The translations under genes and the position numbers were made by a program. Below the pieces are notes generated by a model. It worked only from the letters and a program-made list of their open reading frames with translations. It made no database searches and was not told the origin of the DNA. A stretch of DNA of 64,000 bases from Leptodontidium sp. MPI-SDFR-AT-0119 (taxonomy: Eukaryota; Ascomycota; Leotiomycetes; Helotiales; Leptodontidiaceae): contig JAHLEZ010000003.1 in assembly GCA_020726505.1 (NCBI GenBank), positions 1,860,001 to 1,924,000 on the forward strand. Reading direction: 5' to 3'. Numbering within the stretch: the stretch's first letter is position 1; every line of letters starts with the position of its first letter. Below are positions 1 through 12,180 of this stretch, in pieces.

Positions 1-10
1 TTCAGTTACG

Positions 11-1527
11 TCAATAAATGAAAGCAGGATTACCTACAGTTTTCCGGAACAACTTTGTAGCGCAATGATCATGACAGTCGGAATCTTCATCGGTGATATA
101 GTCGTCATCATCAAAAGGTCGGTCTTGCACGATGTCGTTTTCTTGAAATTCCATACGATAGTTCCCAAGAAGCTCCTTGCCTTCGAAGTCGACGATGCGA
201 CCCAACTGGAGGGTGCTACTGGGGCATTCTGCTTGCTGGGACATTCTGTGCTCATTGGCAACCTCTTTCCGTGATACAATTCGCGCCGACATATTCGATA
301 AACAGAGATAGAACCCTGCCTCAGCGCACGCATCAATGAGTTGCCCGACGGCGAGCTGATCCGAGCTTGAGAACTTGATGCTACCCAGTTGTCTGTCTTC
401 GTATTTGTCGTCGAGAATGTAACCTAGAACTCCATGCGTTACCTGATCTTTTTGTTTGGTCCAGCTTGTCAGAATGGATCCAAGCTTCATGATTTCTTCT
501 GCGGGGGGTATAGCACGACAAACTAGACCAGGCTCTTTATGCTCAAGCGTGTATCGAAGAACAAGTCGACGACCCGACGAGATGGGAGCACTTGTCGATA
601 CAACATTGTGGAACTAAACATGTTAGTATTTGACGAGGAACTCATCTCGGCCTACTCACCCAGGCCAGGCAGGAGCAATCATATTCAGTCTGTTCTCCAA
701 GCGGGACTACTTCCTTTCTTCCGTCATGCTCGACACGAAGTTCCCCTCCAGTGTATCTTGACGGCAGCGTGATATCCAAGAACCCAAATACTGGAGACTG
801 TGAAAAGGGGCTAGACATTGATATGTCAGCAGGAAAGGTTATTCTTTTGGCGAAGAGCAACCTACCACTTGATTGGATCGACAACGCTGTTAGGCTCGTG
901 AAGAATTAAAGTTGGCTCAGACGCGAGAATCCCTCTCCCAGTTTGTTCAATTTCCAGCTCTGAAGAAACTTTACTGAGCACTGACACTAATAGGCGACCC
1001 CAAGATGGGTTTCTCAATTCAATCATGTCAGATGGAACCTCCCATTTTGCCTTTGGTGTAAGCACATCTTCGACCTCCTGCTGCATCCCTGAGTGTTTGC
1101 TCGCCTCGATTATGCGGTCGATATCTCGCTCGAGAAATGGGAAAGCAATTGGCCCGAAACCTTTTACGAACAAGCCAGGGTTTGGTGCATCTTTCAACAA
1201 GTCATGATAACAGAATTTGCAAGGCCGAGTTGCAGATCGGAGGTGATCTCCGAGCATTTTCTTGATCTGTGTAGGCGGAAACCATATCTCGCTTCCTCCG
1301 CCTCTGTAGGCCATTCTATTCGGTGGCGGATTTGTTACATGTTGTAAATATCCTTCCTTCCTCTCACTGCTGATATTTTCGCCCGCCGCATGAATATGTG
1401 TAGCCTTCCCAAGTTCTCTCGGAATTTCTGGTCTTTCCGTGCTTGTTCCGATCATTTGCTGGCCCAGCCCACCACGGACTCCTCCATTTAGCACGTTGCC
1501 ATTGTTCAGTCCATCTGAAATTGCCAT
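11..1527 (-). CDS. 2OG-Fe(II) oxygenase-like protein, probably catalytically dead
   Basis: Three exons give 471 aa: 1527-866, 810-660 and 613-11. Introns have GTAGGT and GTGAGT donors, and the second has a perfect TACTAAC branch point; phases join exactly. The start at 1527 is the first in-frame ATG; the frame is open further upstream only from a TTG. The middle and end resemble the fungal prolyl-4-hydroxylase-like 2OG family: TGGELRVEHDG near residue 241 and SGRRLVLRYTL near 284 match the usual 'GGE..V.H' and 'SG.R..L.Y.L' blocks. In that family an HxD pair precedes GGE and a distal His follows the CxxW segment. Here the aligned positions read VVDPIKCPF and WFHNVVSTS, so the iron ligands appear absent. 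The C-terminus is acidic (DRPFDDDD). No signal peptide. Family assignment is from memory of family patterns; function is unknown, with a regulatory or binding pseudo-enzyme possible. Confidence 0.7.
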
Positions 1528-3301
1528 GCTTCCCAACCCGAACACCGAAGTTTCGATCGAAGAAGTGCAGATCCCTTCCAACCACCACCACCCCCGCTCG
1601 GTTTATATCTCTGGATTCAAGGGGATTCGATGATTGCGTCGCTCCATTATCGGTATATTTGCATTGCATTCGAAGATTTTTGTTCGGCTCCGACTCGCAA
1701 GAAATAGCAGCTTTTGGCAGAGGTGCTACAGAGGTCAGTGCGGTTAGGGAGCGAGAAATAGAGCCTTCTCAATACTAACTTACAAAAAGAAAACAACCCT
1801 CCCATGCAAACTGGGCACACTCGAGGAGGGGATAGCAGAGATATTATGGTTCACACGAGGCGCGGATTTACGAAAGTATTTCTGGACGGGATACAGTGTG
1901 ACGCGTTCAGACATGAACATGAAACGGTGTCCCACCTGCCCCACCTCACCCTCTTTTCAAATACTCGCCTAATTTATGAAATTAGTGCTCATCTGTTTTG
2001 ATTGCACAGGCAATATATTCCTGAAAGTTTGTTTATATGGAACTATCATTCTAAAATACCCATGCAAGGAAATGCCTCAAATCTCACCCTGTAACAATAT
2101 CTAGATCAAAAACCTTCCCTTTTGATTTGGACATCTACCTAGCAGATATCTGACGCAATTTGACCCTGACAAAAAAACAAAACAAAGCGATATCTAAAAA
2201 GAAAACATATGAATGCCCATGCATATTCAATCCTAAATAGCCAAAATCAACTACACCTTTTCCCAGGTAACAAAGCCTCTACTATTGCCTTCTCTACTAT
2301 TTCCCATCTAGAACACGCCATGTCCGAAGCTAATACCACGACGAGCATTCGCAGCAACAGCAGGCGGAAAAATAAAATATTTGCAACCCAGCGCATGCTT
2401 TCCGGCGGTTATCTCACATTGCAATAGCGCCACTCTAACAGAACAGCCAAACTAAGTCTTTTGATTTTAAGCTTGGCTATTTTGGTTTCGCGTTTTATCT
2501 CCGCTGCACATCTAGGCAGGCCTCATTCTCCCACTACGGCAGGAAAACCTCTATTTTCACTCTAATTTTTTTCTTTTTCTAAGCCGCCTATAACAGCACC
2601 TTGCAGGCTGTCTTAGATTAAAGGTCCGCCTGATTGCTCCTCCTCACTGCCTTTGTTGCCGTTCTCTCCATAAATTTCCTCGAATGGTAGGGCAGAACGC
2701 TTTTTGGGGGGGGGGGGGGGGGGGGCGGGGGGCGAGAACCACTGAAAACTCCCTTGTCTCAAACCGCACCCAGTCATGGGACTCGGGTGCCCAGGACAGC
2801 GTATTACTCAGGACCATAGACTCAAGAAAGATGCTGACCTAGGAGGTCATAGCTAGGAGAGCTGTGCTCCTAGGACAACCTCTCTTGAAGAACCTGTCTT
2901 ATTACCTTGGATTTCATTACCGGGTCATGTGTACCGTAATACTTCGATATAGTTTATAGCAAAATCTCAACATCTTTGATAACAGGCTCGGGGAAATCAA
3001 GTTCCCGGTTTTTTACCTTCGTCCACCTACTTCATTTCGTCTATTTGAGACTTTTCCAAACTGTTCAATCTAATCTAATGTCGCTTGACCTTCCAACACA
3101 ACATCCGTTTCCACCCCTTTAAAACAAATCACGAACAGTGCGAGTATCCGATATGAACATACACTTTATACAATCCGAACCATTCTAGAACTCCATGATA
3201 ACGCCTCGCTTGTGAACATCCCATTCATAATACACCCATAGCACTTTCTGCAAAATTCCAAACCCCAGCCAATTGCCTAGGGATTTCTTACTCTTTCCAG
3301 C
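1528..3301. other. Intergenic, no gene recognised
   Basis: Stretch between the 2OG-like gene promoter and the 3' end of the Sfk1-like gene. It is moderately AT-rich with no ORF that looks protein-like. The only marked structure is a long G tract near 2706. Confidence 0.6.
2706..2732 (+). repeat. Poly-G tract
   Basis: A run of 20 G, one C, then six more G, directly after five T. Such a tract can form G-quadruplex DNA, and it is also a typical place for sequencing or assembly slippage, so its exact length is uncertain. Confidence 0.85.
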
Positions 3302-4341
3302 TCAATGATGATCCTCAACATCAAGCCTCGATTTCGATTCCCCACACCGAGGAGCAGCAGGGAAGAGATCTATCGAGTACGAAAAGACTAAAAAGAAGAG
3401 AAAATTAGTACTCGTATTCATATGACACAAGTGAAATTGACACCGGGAGCAGAGCAGAGCCAAACATCAAGAGAGCGACTCACCATAAATCCCAAAAACA
3501 AAGGCCAGAACCCACTCCAAGACCGCAGCCTCATTATACATACTCGTAACCAACGTACTGATGAAGGCAATCGCCAGCGAAACCTGCACGATGATGAAGA
3601 CGAGTTTAATCCAGAACGAGGCGCGGAGGATGCGGTGTTCGCGACCACCTGTGGACATTGGTCAGCACATACTACCTAGTTACGTCCGTTTACCATTCCG
3701 AACTAAGAATGAAAGGAAGTAAGGAAAGTCAAAGAGGAAGGGAAGTATAGGGGAAGCGAAGGGGAAAAGGAGGAGGAACACTGACGCGATCCCAAACTCT
3801 GATACTCCCAACAACTGCAAGTCGCACTAGCAATATACCCCGCCATAAAAACAAACAAACAAATATTATGCACCGTCGCATACCTCGCCGTATCGAAAAT
3901 ACTTAGGAACAGCAATCCCAGGCCGCCGATGACACCGCATACTATACTAGCAATGGACAGGCGTTTCTCGGTCTGCGTGTAGTTGTTGGTGAGGTGCCCC
4001 CGGTGCCGGAGCCAGCGCTCCGAGAGGAGTGAGAGGTCGACGGAGATCGTGGTGATGGCAGAGCCGGTGATGAAGAGCGGTTTGAGTGTTGAGGCTCCTA
4101 TGTCGGATATGTAGGGTATGGATTGGGCGGCGTCCATGCTGGTGTAGTGCGGTTGGCTGGTTGTTTGCCAATAGATCATGAGGGTGGCGAGCATGCCTGA
4201 CCAGACGACGCCTGCGACTACGGGGAGGATCTGTAGGTTGTTGTTAGGACTGGTACATTAAAGTGTGTTGGAAAGGGGAGGGGGAGGTAAGCAAACAAAT
4301 GAACGAATAAATGAACGTACCCAGTACGGAAATCGAGCCAT
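3302..4341 (-). CDS. Frag1/DRAM/Sfk1 family membrane protein
   Basis: Four exons give 238 aa: 4341-4321 (MARFPYW), 4230-3786, 3648-3484 and 3387-3302. Donors are GTACGT, GTCAGT and GTGAGT; the last intron has a TACTAAT branch point, and phases match throughout. The product begins MARFPYWILPVVAGVVWSGM, the usual start of fungal Sfk1-like proteins, and contains YISDIGAS followed by a second long hydrophobic segment, then SERWLRHRGHL, further helices, the REHRILRASFW block and a final helix ending IDLFPAAP. This gives about six membrane segments, as in yeast Sfk1, a plasma-membrane protein tied to PI4-kinase and lipid asymmetry, and in animal DRAM. Length is near the family norm. The short first exon is easily missed by gene callers. 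Family assignment is strong; a specific cellular role is inferred only. Confidence 0.85.
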
Positions 4342-5936
4342 ATTTCTTGATGTTGGTGTCTTCGTCTTTGTCTGTGAGAAGTACAAGGGAAGGGTATACC
4401 AAAAAGCTGATATGGCGGTCGGGATAGAGGATATATAATCGGAGAGATACAGAAGCGGACTTGGCGTGTAGACGGCGAGAGGGAGCTTCATGTCTTATAA
4501 TTTCTCAAGTCTTGTCCTGTCTTATGTTGTCTTGGATAGTTGTGGAGAAAAAGCCTGACGATGACAATAAGGTTATACTCGAGATCCAGAACATCCAACA
4601 CAGCCGTATCAAGGACGTATATACTCCTCTCTCCACCGCACATGCATATCAGAAAGCGAGGCTGTGAAACCCCCATACTTCGCATCTCAGCGTCCTGAGG
4701 AAACAAGAGCCATCTCGAATCACCAACCATCTTCACCAATGAAGTGCCGTGTGGAAGGCATCAATGACGTATCTTAGAAGCTTGAAAGTTCCTACAGTGG
4801 TGAAGTCTGATGTTCGTGGCTGCGAGGCTGACAACTGCTGCATACCTTCCACGCGTCGGCATTCTTGGCTGGTTGCTGGACGTTTGGGAATCTGATAACT
4901 TTTGCAACTTGGCTCTGGGGCTCATCAAATCTCGGAGGGTCTGATGCACGGATACGTCTTATCCCCGAGCACTGTAGAAACGGACCAATCTCTGTAAACG
5001 AGGTAAGGTAAGTAGAGAATATTTCAAGTCTCCTCCCTCAGTCGCAAAATATTCATTCCGATACCAGCAAGGCTGTGCACCTCCTACTCACCCACACACA
5101 TTATCTAACCCATCTCCCAACCCAAAGAAACCCCTATGGCGACAAACCCAGACCATACAACCGCTCGTCATATCGACCCAGACAAACCGACTCCCGCTGC
5201 CATGGCATGTTATTAAGAAGCACACCTAAACATCTCCTGCAGACTATTCTCTCTTCCGTACTCCCATCCAATAAAGCCCAACTCCTAATTCCGAGACCCC
5301 TGAGTTTGCCTAGGCGAGAGCGCCTTGGCTGTCCTTGGCCGAGTTGGTGTCGGTGTTAGGAGGTCGTTTTCCTCCGTGGGGTGGCTGCTTTAGTGCTCGC
5401 TCCACTGGAAGACTGGTTGGTATTTACAAGTTGCGTACGTGGAGAGAGGCTGTGCTTTTCTTTCTTACAGTGTTGTGCGTAGATATCGTAGGTCAAGCCT
5501 TTTGCTCGGATCGTCCGGAGATGGTAGGTTGTCTCGTGAGATAGAGTGGTCACGTGTGCAGGGAAGGAACCTTTTGTTTTGTTCGGCCGAAGCTCCCGAG
5601 GGGTATTGGGTTTGGTGAGGCTTGCTTGGGTTGTGTTGATTCTAATGCAACGCAAGCTGCTAATTTTAAGTGGCAATCTTTTTGTTCGAGATAATTTGTA
5701 CAGGCTATGATCTCGCAGATGGTAGGCAGCAAAAGAGCAATATGTTTTCCGCAGCAATACATGGTCAATTCCACCACGGACTCCTCAGTCCTAGAGATCT
5801 TTCTCTATCCTATCCAACTAGGCCGCCCACTACAATCAAAAACCTAAATACATCCTTCATTACGCATATCTCATCTCGTCCTATTCAACCCTTGATTCAT
5901 TCAATTCCATCAATTCCATCCATTTAGACCATTCAT
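4342..5936. other. Intergenic, no gene recognised
   Basis: Holds the promoter of the Sfk1-like gene and the region just after the transporter stop codon. Open frames here on both strands have no recognisable domain and no consistent splice structure. Confidence 0.55.
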
Positions 5937-7958
5937 TCAAGTACTCGGCCTAACCACCACACCCTCGACATGATTCTCATGATCCTCAGCATGCTTCCCC
6001 GACAAGACCTCCTTTTCTTGATGGACCGCAACATGATTATTCAACAAATGACTCGGATCCTTCACAAACCACGCAGCCACCAACCCAATGATACCAAACG
6101 GGATCGTCGACAAAAACACTCTCCTGAAAGCATACGCATACGTATTCTTGAACGCCAACCCCGTCGCAGCAATAACCTCTTCCGTGATCCCCGGCACCGC
6201 ACTCAACACGAACGGCACCCCAACAGCATTCTGGATCACGGCCGGGATCAGCGCACCGAGGTTCTCGGGATTGAAGCCGTTCTGCAAAGCCGCGGCGGCG
6301 ATGTTGGACCCGAGTTTCTTGTTGATTATCGAGTTGAGAATTGTTGCGAAGATGGCGTTTCCTACACTGCCGCCTGCGCTGCGGAAGGTGCCGATTAGAC
6401 CTGCTGAGACGCCGAGTTCTTCCTGGGGGACGAAGAGGCCCGACGCGACGTAGGCGAGGGTTGTGACCCACGCGAAACAGCACTGGCCGAAAAACTGGAG
6501 TGCCATCCAGGCGGTTTTGTTGTTGGGTATCACGGCTGCGTAGGCGGCTGTGAAGGCAGTTTGGATGACGAGCGCGACTATGATTTGGAGGCGGACGTGC
6601 TTGATCTTGTGCACGAATGAGGGGATGATCCAGCCTCCTAGCACGCCGGACATGTTCTGTGGGATCTGCGTGACACCGATCTGGATCGGATCGTTGGTGA
6701 ACATGTACAGAGTTGCTTGAGGGGCGAGGGATGTGACAGCTTGCCAGATCATACCGGCGATGAAGAGGATGATGAGGTGGACTGTGAACTCGCTGAACAT
6801 GGTGAATAGGTGGAATGGGAAGATGGGGTTCTTAGGGATCGTGAAATCGTAGAGGAAACAGGCACCGAAGACCAGCGCACCGATCGTGACGGTCGATCCT
6901 ACTACTGCTTTTGAGTAAGTCGCCTTTCCGAGGTATGTCAGTCCGACGAGGAAAATCGTCAGCCCAGCTGCGAAGAGGAGAAGGCCTATGAAATCCAACT
7001 CGGCAAATTCCTGCCATCGGGTCTTGTCGTAGTCCTTACGGGGGCGTGAGGGTGGAAAGTAGAAGATGGATGTGCCGACGATGCAGACAACGGAGTAGAT
7101 GATGGCGATGTAGTAGCACCATCTCCAACTTGCGTGTATTACCAGCAAGTTTCCGATGAGGACACCGAGACCCCCGAAGGGGATGGTGATTGCGAATTCA
7201 GTCCATCCAAGACCGATTCCCCTGTTTGGTCAGGACATACTCCGGTACTCGGTTCTGGGAGCTCACCTGTATTTATTGGGGAGCAACTCAATAATTCCAG
7301 GGTAGGAAACGAAGATAACACCAGCTCCGAACCCAATAATTGTTGACCCAGCAGCTACAATAGTCACCTTGTCTGCGGTAGCTCCCACAATCTATCCAGT
7401 CGGTCAGTCAACCAGTCAGAGAAAAGAGTCAGCCTGAGGGGATGACATACAGCTCCAATCAATGTAATAACCTGACCAGAGATAAGCACATATCTCCTTC
7501 CAAAGATATCACTAAAACCACCCGCAATCGCGAAAGACACAGCAGAAGCAACCGACCATCCACCAGGGATCCAAACGATATTCTCCATATCGCCGAGTGT
7601 CTGTCCGATAGGTGCAAGGATACCGGATACGAGAACGAGACCGCAGGAAATGGCTGCGACGTAGGAGAGACCCATGAACTGTAAGCATCAGTTAGTCCAG
7701 TGTCCTGTCTTTTCGTTTCTTCTTCTTTCTCTTTGGTTTAGGGGAGAGGGAGGGGAGGGCATTTACAAAAATAGCCATGATAGTCGACGCAGAGATCCTC
7801 TCCGCGGGCCCGTCATCCGGTGTTGATGTCGACGTTGGAGAAGTCACATCTTGGTCCGAGTTATTCGAGCTGGAGCCCTGTTCTGTCATCGAATTGACCC
7901 TCTCCACGTTCTCCGAATGAGGCTTCTCCGCCATCTGAGGAATTGTTGAGTCGGCCAT
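5937..7958 (-). CDS. Major facilitator, TRI12/siderophore-transporter-like (14-TM)
   Basis: Four exons give 609 aa: 7958-7767, 7678-7451, 7391-7267 and 7221-5937, with donors GTAAAT, GTATGT and GTGAGC and matching phases. A Ser/Thr-rich cytoplasmic N-terminus of about 55 residues precedes the first helix. The MFS signature GGFSDIFGRRYVLISGQ lies near residue 118, and HASWRWCYYIAIIYS near 200 is typical of fungal drug:H+ antiporter 2 proteins. The overall pattern (GGWSVASAVSFAIAGGFSD, ELLPNKYRG, GWTEFAITIPFGG) fits the PF06609 'TRI12' family, which includes trichothecene efflux pumps and siderophore transporters. The true substrate cannot be read from sequence and no biosynthetic cluster is adjacent, so a general xenobiotic or metabolite exporter is the safest call. 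The C-terminal tail is His-rich. Confidence 0.88.
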
Positions 7959-10461
7959 CTTCTCGATCGAACGAAAGCTCTCAGTTTCGTCCAGTTTCGT
8001 CCCTCGGAAGTTGTTCGTAAAACGTCAAACAATAGGCTTCAATCGCACGTAATTTGACGATTCGAAATATCCTATCCAAACAATCCCGTCTTCAAAGTAC
8101 AGTATCTCGTGAGATGTTAATCACAATTGATATCCACAACAAGAAGAATACCAATCAACCACACAGTAAGTAGCAGGAACAGAAACAAAACCAGCAAAAG
8201 GCTCTGAAGATCTTCCAGAGCTCAAAAGTAAGGTCAATTAGTTTTCCTTCCCTTCCATTCTGGTTTCACCCTTTCCTTATACCCAATGGGCCCCACATAC
8301 ACCCTCACTCACATGGGTGACATACAAATTTTGACTTTTAGCCAACGTTCCCAACTGGCTAAACTCGAAACAAGTGCTTTACCCAGCCAAGCCCAGCTTA
8401 GTATTAGCAGCTGTCAATCCTGGCTTGTATTATGACTGGACGCTCACGCCTCTCGTCTGTCAGATCTGGGGTATGGGGGCGGTAAGGAATGAGGAAGAAA
8501 GCGATGGAGACGCGTGGGTAAGCGATATGGGGTCTCCAGGGTCCCACTTTGGTGGTCGGGCTGGCGCTGGCGGCTGACAGGACAAGGATGGACTTGGACC
8601 TGGACTTTTCGGCAGTTCTCCTACAGGTCAATATCCTGTTGGCAAGATGGAATGGAAGGGGGTTTAGCACAATACAAAACACAACTCATTGGAAATGGCA
8701 CATGTCGGCAAGTAATAAAGTTTCATTTTCTCTTGTTCTTTCCTCTCGTGTCCTTTTAGAGTTTATGAGTATGTATCGGCACTTGTTTGTGATTATTGAT
8801 TTGGACCTGGGCTGCTTTGGCGGAGAGAGCCCCACATGATCTATCCAACTCAGAATTCGGGAGTTCTGAAAAGGACGAGCACATTTCGGAATGTTCGAAT
8901 GTCAAAGGAAATCGCCTTCCCTTTGGGAAGATATCCTCACTAACTATCCACCCATCGGTTCTAACTCGGTAGTAAATGCAGGAGCAACGCACGTAAGTTA
9001 CAGCAATCTCCAACGGATCCGGCGCCTAAAAAGACCTCTCATTTAAATCAATCAAAAACTCTAAAGCTTCTCTCTCTTCCTCCCCTCCCTTCTCCTCTGT
9101 TCTGTTCATCAAACAAACGGTTTCCTCTCTTCAGCCTTGCTGGCAATAGTATTCACACATGCGACGGGCTATCGCGGATTGGTTGAAAGGCGCTTCTACC
9201 GTCGAGCAGCATTGAGATAAATTGAGAGATGCAGGGAAGGTAGATGGATGGGCCTCCCAGATAAGGAGAATATGGGATCGTCACTGCAAGAACAGCGATT
9301 AGCTGGTTAGATATTGTGTGGTAGTATCAGCCTCAACCTACCTCAACTCACCTCATTCGTAGATTCAATACTCCCCCCTTTTTTTTTGTCGATTACCCGT
9401 TGTCACTTCTTGGACAGCGATTAGCTACTCTGTGGTAGGTAGTATCAGCCTCAACTCACCTCAACCCTCACCCCACCTCATTCATTCATAAGTCTCTAAG
9501 CCCTTCTTTCTTTCCATAACCTCATGATCTGTCACAACAACGACCCTTCCCTTCTATCCCTTCCTCCTCCACCCTACCCTCACTGTTCTTTCCATTCTCT
9601 TCTTCAAAGAAGTATCCTCCAACTCCATCCAGCTCCTTTTATGCCACCCTTAACCCCCTCTCATTCTGTTCCCAAAACTCAGGCCCTGTCTTCCTTACCT
9701 ACGGTTTCCTATTATGAATTTTTACCATTCAAACCCTTCAGAGGTCAGTAGATAGCCAAGGAAGACATCGTCTATCATCCCCATCAACAATCCCAAGCCC
9801 AATCCCCAACCCCCACCCTCCTTGAGTCAAACCAAATCACATCACGCATATCATATCACTTCACATCCCATCGAACACAATCACACACCAAGACTTTCAT
9901 CCTCGTAAAAAAAAGCGATTTTCCTTCCATCCTTTCTTTATTTGCCACCCATCCCCCAAGCAGAGACTTTCAGGTATGTACAGCCCCAGCCCACATATGG
10001 CTCCGTCGGTACTGCCCAGCATAGAAGTCCATCCCCGCATTGGGTACCACACCACATCCATCGGTCCATTCATATTGTGCACGCTTTACTTGCATCCATT
10101 CCACTCCATCCATTCCCGCATGCGTCAAATCCACCATATGCGCAGAAAGAAGAAAGCAAGAAGAAGAAAAAGCAAATTCATCCTCGACTTTTTCGGTCAC
10201 CCGGCCATCCATCTCAAAATGCCTTATCGTTAATAACCCAGTCCGTAGACCTGGAGAGAAGAAGTAGAGAGAGAAAAAAGGGGGGAAAGGGAGGTGGTAT
10301 CTTGTACATGCAAAACGGAAAAGAAGAAGGCAGACTCAAACAAACAGTGTGTGATGCACCAAACGCCACGCTAAGGTCAAAAAAGAACCCCCCGAAGCCC
10401 TGCCCAGCCCAGCCCTGTACAGACAGTGTAAGGAAAGGAAAGGAATGGTTGATTTTTTTTT
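7959..10461. other. Intergenic with pyrimidine-rich tracts
   Basis: Contains the promoter of the transporter (upstream of 7958) and the region downstream of the receptor stop at 10462. Long C/T-rich stretches occur at about 9050-9900. No protein-like ORF was found on either strand. A local direct duplication is listed separately. Confidence 0.55.
9293..9487 (+). repeat. Imperfect direct duplication (about 70 bp, two copies)
   Basis: Copy one at about 9293-9358 and copy two at about 9415-9487 share the order CAGCGATTAGCT, TGTGGTAG, GTAGTATCAGCCTCAAC, then CCTCA-rich sequence ending CACCTCATTC. Offset is about 122 bp, with small insertions between blocks. It looks like an old segmental tandem duplication. 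Confidence 0.65.
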
Positions 10462-12073
10462 TTATGAGACCCTATGATCCCGATTCGAATCTACGCAACC
10501 TGTGTTGGGTCGGCTAGAAGTTGGTCGGGAGGGATCGATGGACTCGAGGAGGGTAATGGAGTCATCTTCAGCGTGAAAAACACGTGGTGTGAAGGGGCGC
10601 GAACTGGAACCGATGACTGTTGAGGTACGGCTGGAGTTGGGACGTCGAGCAGCATGGGTGTCGGAGAAGGCGTCTCGAATGGTAGCACCGATATTTTGAG
10701 CTGTCCATTGACGGCGCTCCTTGACATTCTTCCAGAGTTCGCCGCAGGCTTCGTGACTGATGATGATGTAGATGACGCAGTTCCAGAAACCTTGCATTGG
10801 GAGAACACAAGCAGCGGCGTACTCCAAGGCGAGATTAACTTGCTTGGGGTGGACGACAGAGTACAAGCGGTTTGCAGACGAGGGGATCCAGGTGACCAAC
10901 ATGATGAGGAAGAAGAACAGTGCAACGGCTCCCATGACCTTCAAAGCATTGTCGGCATTGCTTGAGTTGTGACGCTGGGAGATAGTTGGTTGGACATGAG
11001 GAGTAACTGGGACGGCGCTGGCGTTGACAGTGTACTTCTCCTTGCGATCAGTTGGGAAGGTTGTACCATGATAGGGCGAGGTTGGACTATGAACGCTGGA
11101 TGGGCCAGGGCTTCCATTGTTAGTACCGCCGGTGATATGGCAATTGTAAGCGCGACCGGTGGAGACAGCAGGCCGGGGGTACTGATTGAGGAATCGGTTT
11201 GGCATATCTTCCAAGGGGTTTTCAGGTTGCATGTTGGCAGGCTCGGACTGGAACGAGATATCGGTGGTTCTGATGCCAGCGATAGGCTCATTGTAGCTGG
11301 GCAGGACTGAATCAGAGCCACGGCTGAAGCCAGAGATAGATCTCCAGTTACTGACGAGGGTGATGAATAGGCGAATGTAGATGAAAATCGTACAAACACA
11401 GAAGAACCTGGAGATTGTTAGAGATCGACTTGCAATTGAAGAAGGGATGAGCTTACCAGACTGGGCCATAGAACAGGTACATGCGATAGTGGTCCCATTC
11501 GCCGGAAATCCAACACCAAAGGGTCGCGTTACCGTACATACTGCCGCGTTTCTCGTTCTGGACCCAGAGCAAGATGAAAGCCAAGAGGAAGGTAAGACCA
11601 AAGCAGAAGAGAACATAGTACTTTTCAAGATTCTTGAGTTGAGCAGCACGATAACGCCAGTAGAAGGTCAAGTAGACATTCAAAGCCATAATGAAAGCCC
11701 ACAAGGCATCAGCTGGCATGAACCTGTAAACGAAGTTAGTATCAAGTCCAAAACTGAATTCGAAAAAACAGGACGGAAGTGGGGAGACCGAAGAATCTTA
11801 CATTTGGATCAAGAAGGCCTGAGTCTTGCAGAGATGGATATTGGTGACGGTGGTGCCCTTGATAGCAGAGCGAGACATCAGAGTGCCAACACAAGTGAAG
11901 ACATTTCCAACGGAAGCATAGAAGATCAATCGATTGATCGACTTGTGGAAGGCCCGAGACAACAGGAAGGTACTGATGATGAAGCAAATGCCAACCAGAG
12001 ACAATGCGGACGCGCTTCTCTCAATGACTGAGATTCGCCAAAGCGTCTCCTCAGTGAGATCCTTCGCATACAT
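10462..12073 (-). CDS. cAMP-receptor-like (Dicty_CAR-type) G-protein-coupled receptor
   Basis: Three exons give 494 aa: 12073-11802, 11723-11457 and 11407-10462; donors GTAAGA and GTAAGC, and a TACTAAC branch point in intron 1. Seven hydrophobic segments are visible: about 22-42, 47-67, 93-113, 124-143, 170-196, then after a long Ser/Pro/Asn-rich third intracellular loop two more at about 330-360 and 370-396. Blocks such as SLVGICFIISTFLLSRAFHK and NRLIFYASVGNVFTC, with QGFWNCVIYI in helix 7, match the fungal class related to Dictyostelium cAMP receptors (Aspergillus GprH/GprI type). A Cys near the end of exon 1 and one in loop 2 could form the usual disulfide. The C-terminal tail is Ser/Thr-rich. 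Such receptors act at the plasma membrane upstream of heterotrimeric G proteins; the ligand is unknown. Confidence 0.85.
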
Positions 12074-12130
12074 CTTGGGTGGTTGACAAGCAAGATGGTT
12101 CGAAGAGGCGGTGGCGCGGACAGCCGCTGG

Positions 12131-12180
12131 GGTGAGGGGTGGTGAGGGGTGGTGAGGGGTGGTGAGGGGTGGTGAGGATT
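12131..12180 (+). repeat. Tandem 10-bp repeat, five units
   Basis: Unit GGTGAGGGGT repeated four times exactly, with a fifth unit ending ATT. It lies 58-107 bp upstream of the receptor start codon, so it is in the promoter or 5' leader. On the transcript strand it is C-rich (CCTCACC type). Confidence 0.9.
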
